Source: Spirochaetales bacterium (GTDB lineage Bacteria > Spirochaetota > GWE2-31-10). From it: 53,047 nt of DNA. Made by a program: the position numbers and the translations under genes. This document shows positions 51,516 to 53,047 of this stretch, piece by piece. The stretch lies in NCBI GenBank assembly GCA_017624275.1, contig JAGANG010000009.1, positions 1 through 53,047 on the forward strand, in the 5' to 3' direction. The notes below the pieces were generated by a model. The model was not told the origin of the DNA. It saw nothing but the letters and a program-made list of their open reading frames with translations, and ran no database searches. How positions within the stretch are numbered: position 1 is the stretch's first letter; each line of letters opens with the position of its first letter.

Positions 51516-52373
51516 TTATAGCTTTTCTATTTCTTCAGGTGACAGGCCGGTTACAGACGCAATTTGTTTTTGAGACAAACCTATGGATAATAAGTTTTTC
51601 GCAGTTTCAACAGCTTTTTGATGTGCACCTTGCGATAACCCAATAGAAATGCCTTCATTGCGACCGATGGAAATTCCGTATTTTATGCCCTCTTTACGTC
51701 CTTCTTCACGAGCTTCACTTTTTGCTTCTGCAATTCTTGTTGTGTATGTCATATATTTACGCCTCGTTTCTCTATCTTCTTTCAGTTCTGTTATTGAGCT
51801 GTTTATTTTCTCTGTCAATGTGGAATCAGCTGTTCCACGTCGGATGTAATCATAAAATAACTTCAATTCCGGGTCAAGCAAAGTCAAATCTTCTGCCGCT
51901 GTATTCAGGAAAATCTTATAAGTTCCGTCATTCAATCGCAACGGCTTATCTTTGTTAAGACAAATATTCTCAAACTTATAAAATGCTTTGCCCTGTAAAA
52001 ACGGGTCGAATGTGCAAATGAAAATCACATAATTATCTCTCATTTCACTGTAAAGCCCACTCGGTGGCGTGTTGTCGATGTCCGACGCAGCTTGGTAATA
52101 GCGTGAACGCTTTGGTAACTCCAGTCTGTGACCGGTCTGCATCTCCACATTGATGATTTTCTTCTCGTCACGCAAGTAAACGTCCATTGCTATCGTTTTG
52201 GCTTCCGGGTCGATTTCAATCTCATACTGGCTGGTTAAGAATTCAATCCTACCGACTTTGATTCCTAGAATCGTTTCTACTACCTCCTTGCAAATTTCCT
52301 TGTCTTTCATAACTTGCGAAAACATAAAGTCATCCGTGAAAGTCAGGTCTTCTAAACGTTTAAAATTGTACAT
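51516..52373 (-). CDS. Rpn-family PD-(D/E)XK nuclease / putative transposase (copy 2)
   Basis: The 285-residue protein opens LTFTDDFMFSQVMKDKEICKEVVE, the typical start of the 'PD-(D/E)XK nuclease transposase' group, with core Asp64 (IAMDVYL) and Glu77-x-Gln79 (VEMQTG). The final ~50 residues (ISIGRNEGISIGLSQG, ASVTGLSPEEIEKL) nearly match copy 1, while the catalytic half is unrelated at sequence level. AAGGA lies about 9 nt upstream of ATG. The leader block is shared with copy 1. Confidence 0.88.
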   Translation of the reverse strand: MYNFKRLEDLTFTDDFMFSQVMKDKEICKEVVETILGIKVGRIEFLTSQYEIEIDPEAKTIAMDVYLRDEKKIINVEMQTGHRLELPKRSRYYQAASDIDNTPPSGLYSEMRDNYVIFICTFDPFLQGKAFYKFENICLNKDKPLRLNDGTYKIFLNTAAEDLTLLDPELKLFYDYIRRGTADSTLTEKINSSITELKEDRETRRKYMTYTTRIAEAKSEAREEGRKEGIKYGISIGRNEGISIGLSQGAHQKAVETAKNLLSIGLSQKQIASVTGLSPEEIEKL

Positions 52374-52380
52374 TTCTTAT

Positions 52381-52510
52381 TCCTTAAAATATGAATTAGG
52401 AGAAAAACTTTTCTCCACAAATTTTAATGCATTTTTTTTCATAAATGCTTACAAGTTTCGGGAAAAAAGTTGAAGTTTTTTTTGTTTTTCCTTGTGAAAC
52501 GCCATTTAAA
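52381..52510 (-). repeat. Leader block conserved upstream of both Rpn genes, copy 2
   Basis: Partner of 2071-2200. The hairpin here is GGAGAAAA (52399-52406) with TTTTCTCC (52409-52416). Compared with copy 1 (GGGAAA/TTTCCC), two base pairs differ with compensating changes, keeping the stem. Confidence 0.75.
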
Positions 52511-52577
52511 AGACGTTTGAGACCGTGCAGTTCGGCATTGTTTTACCGGTAAAAATGGAGGAAATAGAGACAAAAAA

Positions 52578-52665
52578 GGGGCTGTCTAATAAGTTTTGTC
52601 ATAATGAAGAGATTCCGAAACAAGTTCGGAATGACACTATGATTTGTATTTTTTGGACAGCTCCC
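52578..52665 (-). terminator. Terminator-like stem carrying an inserted palindrome
   Basis: GGGGCTGTC (52578-52586) pairs with GACAGC(T)CCC (52656-52665), and on the minus strand a run of U (52577-52572) follows, so it would terminate the DUF4469 gene. Its loop is 69 nt and contains the palindrome ATTCCGAA (52612-52619)/TTCGGAAT (52625-52632). A similar stem at 37918-37963 has a 9-nt loop. Confidence 0.65.
52611..52636. repeat. Dispersed-type palindromic repeat
   Basis: ATTCCGAA-ACAAG-TTCGGAAT with flanking TGTCAT/ATGACA words. From memory, this CATTCCGAACTTGTTTCGGAAT-like unit is scattered in intergenic regions of several bacteria and often appears in spurious ORFs as EIPKQVRND; not verified here. 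Confidence 0.5.
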
Positions 52666-52685
52666 TTGTCTTTACTGTTGAGAGA

Positions 52686-53047
52686 TTACTTTATAGACAC
52701 AATTTCTGTAACCATTGTCTTAACAGGTCTTTTTAATTTTGTACCGTTAGTTTTCAAGATAATTCTGTAAGTATTATCTTTTTCTAAGGTATCGGGCAGA
52801 AAGAACTCTAAAGTCTTGCTTGTATTTCTGATGATTTTATCTGACTCTACTTTTATCCAAGTAGTTTCGTCATCAGAAAACTTTCCGTCCTCATCGCAAG
52901 CTACAAAGAATATTCCGCTGTCATCGCCGACAATTTTTAATTTGCCGCCCTCAATTCTTACTATTTTTCCGCCGGTCAGTGTGCCGTCTGTATTTCCGGT
53001 AAATAAATCCATAACAGATTCAATCATCGGAGCAGAAGACGCTACAG
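52686..53047 (-). CDS. DUF4469 protein, C-terminal part (enters from right edge)
   Basis: The frame is open from the right edge to the stop at 52686, encoding ~120 residues (VASSAPMIESVMDLFTGNTDGTLTGG...). It contains a DUF4469-like Ig fold: GKIVRIEGGKLKIVGDDSGIFFVACDEDG, then FFLPDTLEKDNTYRIILKTNGTK and the end TMVTEIVSIK. The N-terminal HU-like part lies outside the window. It is a paralogue of the gene at 1-481, because its DGTLTGG overlaps in position with that gene's DGTITIG. Confidence 0.7.
   Translation of the reverse strand, partial: VASSAPMIESVMDLFTGNTDGTLTGGKIVRIEGGKLKIVGDDSGIFFVACDEDGKFSDDETTWIKVESDKIIRNTSKTLEFFLPDTLEKDNTYRIILKTNGTKLKRPVKTMVTEIVSIK

Noticed and set aside
1..53047. 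The left and right partial genes could be one gene closed through a circular element, because 481 nt plus the right fragment keep the frame
   Set aside because: The right fragment repeats the DGT-I/L-TxG segment already present at the end of the left fragment, so the two are paralogues, not continuous. The window also holds core chromosomal genes.

Overview
The window looks like AT-rich chromosome from a Treponema-like, motile, host-associated spirochaete. This rests on gene content and style: two recombination-promoting-nuclease (Rpn/PD-(D/E)XK) genes with the shared C-terminus common in treponemes, PEGA and OmpA-type envelope proteins, many lipoproteins with loose lipoboxes, a flagellin-type Maf glycosyltransferase, CheY, PilZ and RsbU/STAS signalling, pyruvate phosphate dikinase, many GTG/TTG starts, and U-tract terminators between most transcription units. 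The genus is inferred from memory of families, not from a search.

Layout. 1-2.4 kb: a partial HU-like/DUF4469 gene, a 650-bp palindrome-rich spacer and the first Rpn gene. 2.5-8 kb: a lipoprotein, an RpoD/RpoS-like sigma factor, ppdK and a STAS/zinc-ribbon protein. 8-11.2 kb (minus): a PEGA membrane protein coupled to cheY, then prfB. 11.4-16 kb: two tandem paralogues of unknown function, an XRE regulator and an RsbU-like PP2C phosphatase. 16-19.6 kb (minus): a 1158-residue Ig-like/beta-propeller lipoprotein. 19.7-23 kb: nadA with an Rrf2 regulator, then proS. 23-24.6 kb (minus): ptsH overlapping an OmpA-family gene. 24.7-28.6 kb: xseA, a polytopic membrane protein and an MnmM-like methyltransferase. 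28.6-32.5 kb: surE (minus), a chemoreceptor behind a sigma-28-like -10 box, a DEDDh exonuclease and a GT2 glycosyltransferase. 32.6-36.4 kb: infC-rpmI-rplT, a coiled-coil gene, zapA, a strong 6S RNA candidate and prfA. 36.5-42.8 kb: an SGNH-type lipoprotein, a small membrane protein, a secreted pullulanase, a lipoprotein and a PilZ protein. 42.8-50.1 kb (minus): dat-ddc, Maf/DUF115, a PpiD-like chaperone and a degenerate MEMO-family protein. 50.3-53 kb: asd, the second Rpn gene and a partial second DUF4469 gene.

How the genes fit together. asd makes aspartate semialdehyde, and dat plus ddc would convert it to 1,3-diaminopropane, so the window encodes most of that route; dat-ddc sits behind a promoter with a perfect operator palindrome. 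RF1 and RF2, IF3, L35, L20, ProRS and the MnmM-like enzyme form a translation theme. The sigma factor, 6S RNA, STAS protein and RsbU-like phosphatase form a transcription-control theme.

The most interesting items are: the mosaic Rpn pair with a covarying leader hairpin; the 6S RNA directly behind zapA; a sigma-54-like -24/-12 site in front of the sigma-factor gene; a non-AUG start and a nested attenuator-like structure in the infC operon; the MEMO protein that has lost its expected metal ligands; and a dispersed-type palindrome lodged in a terminator loop. I found no CRISPR array, tRNA, rRNA or complete insertion sequence.
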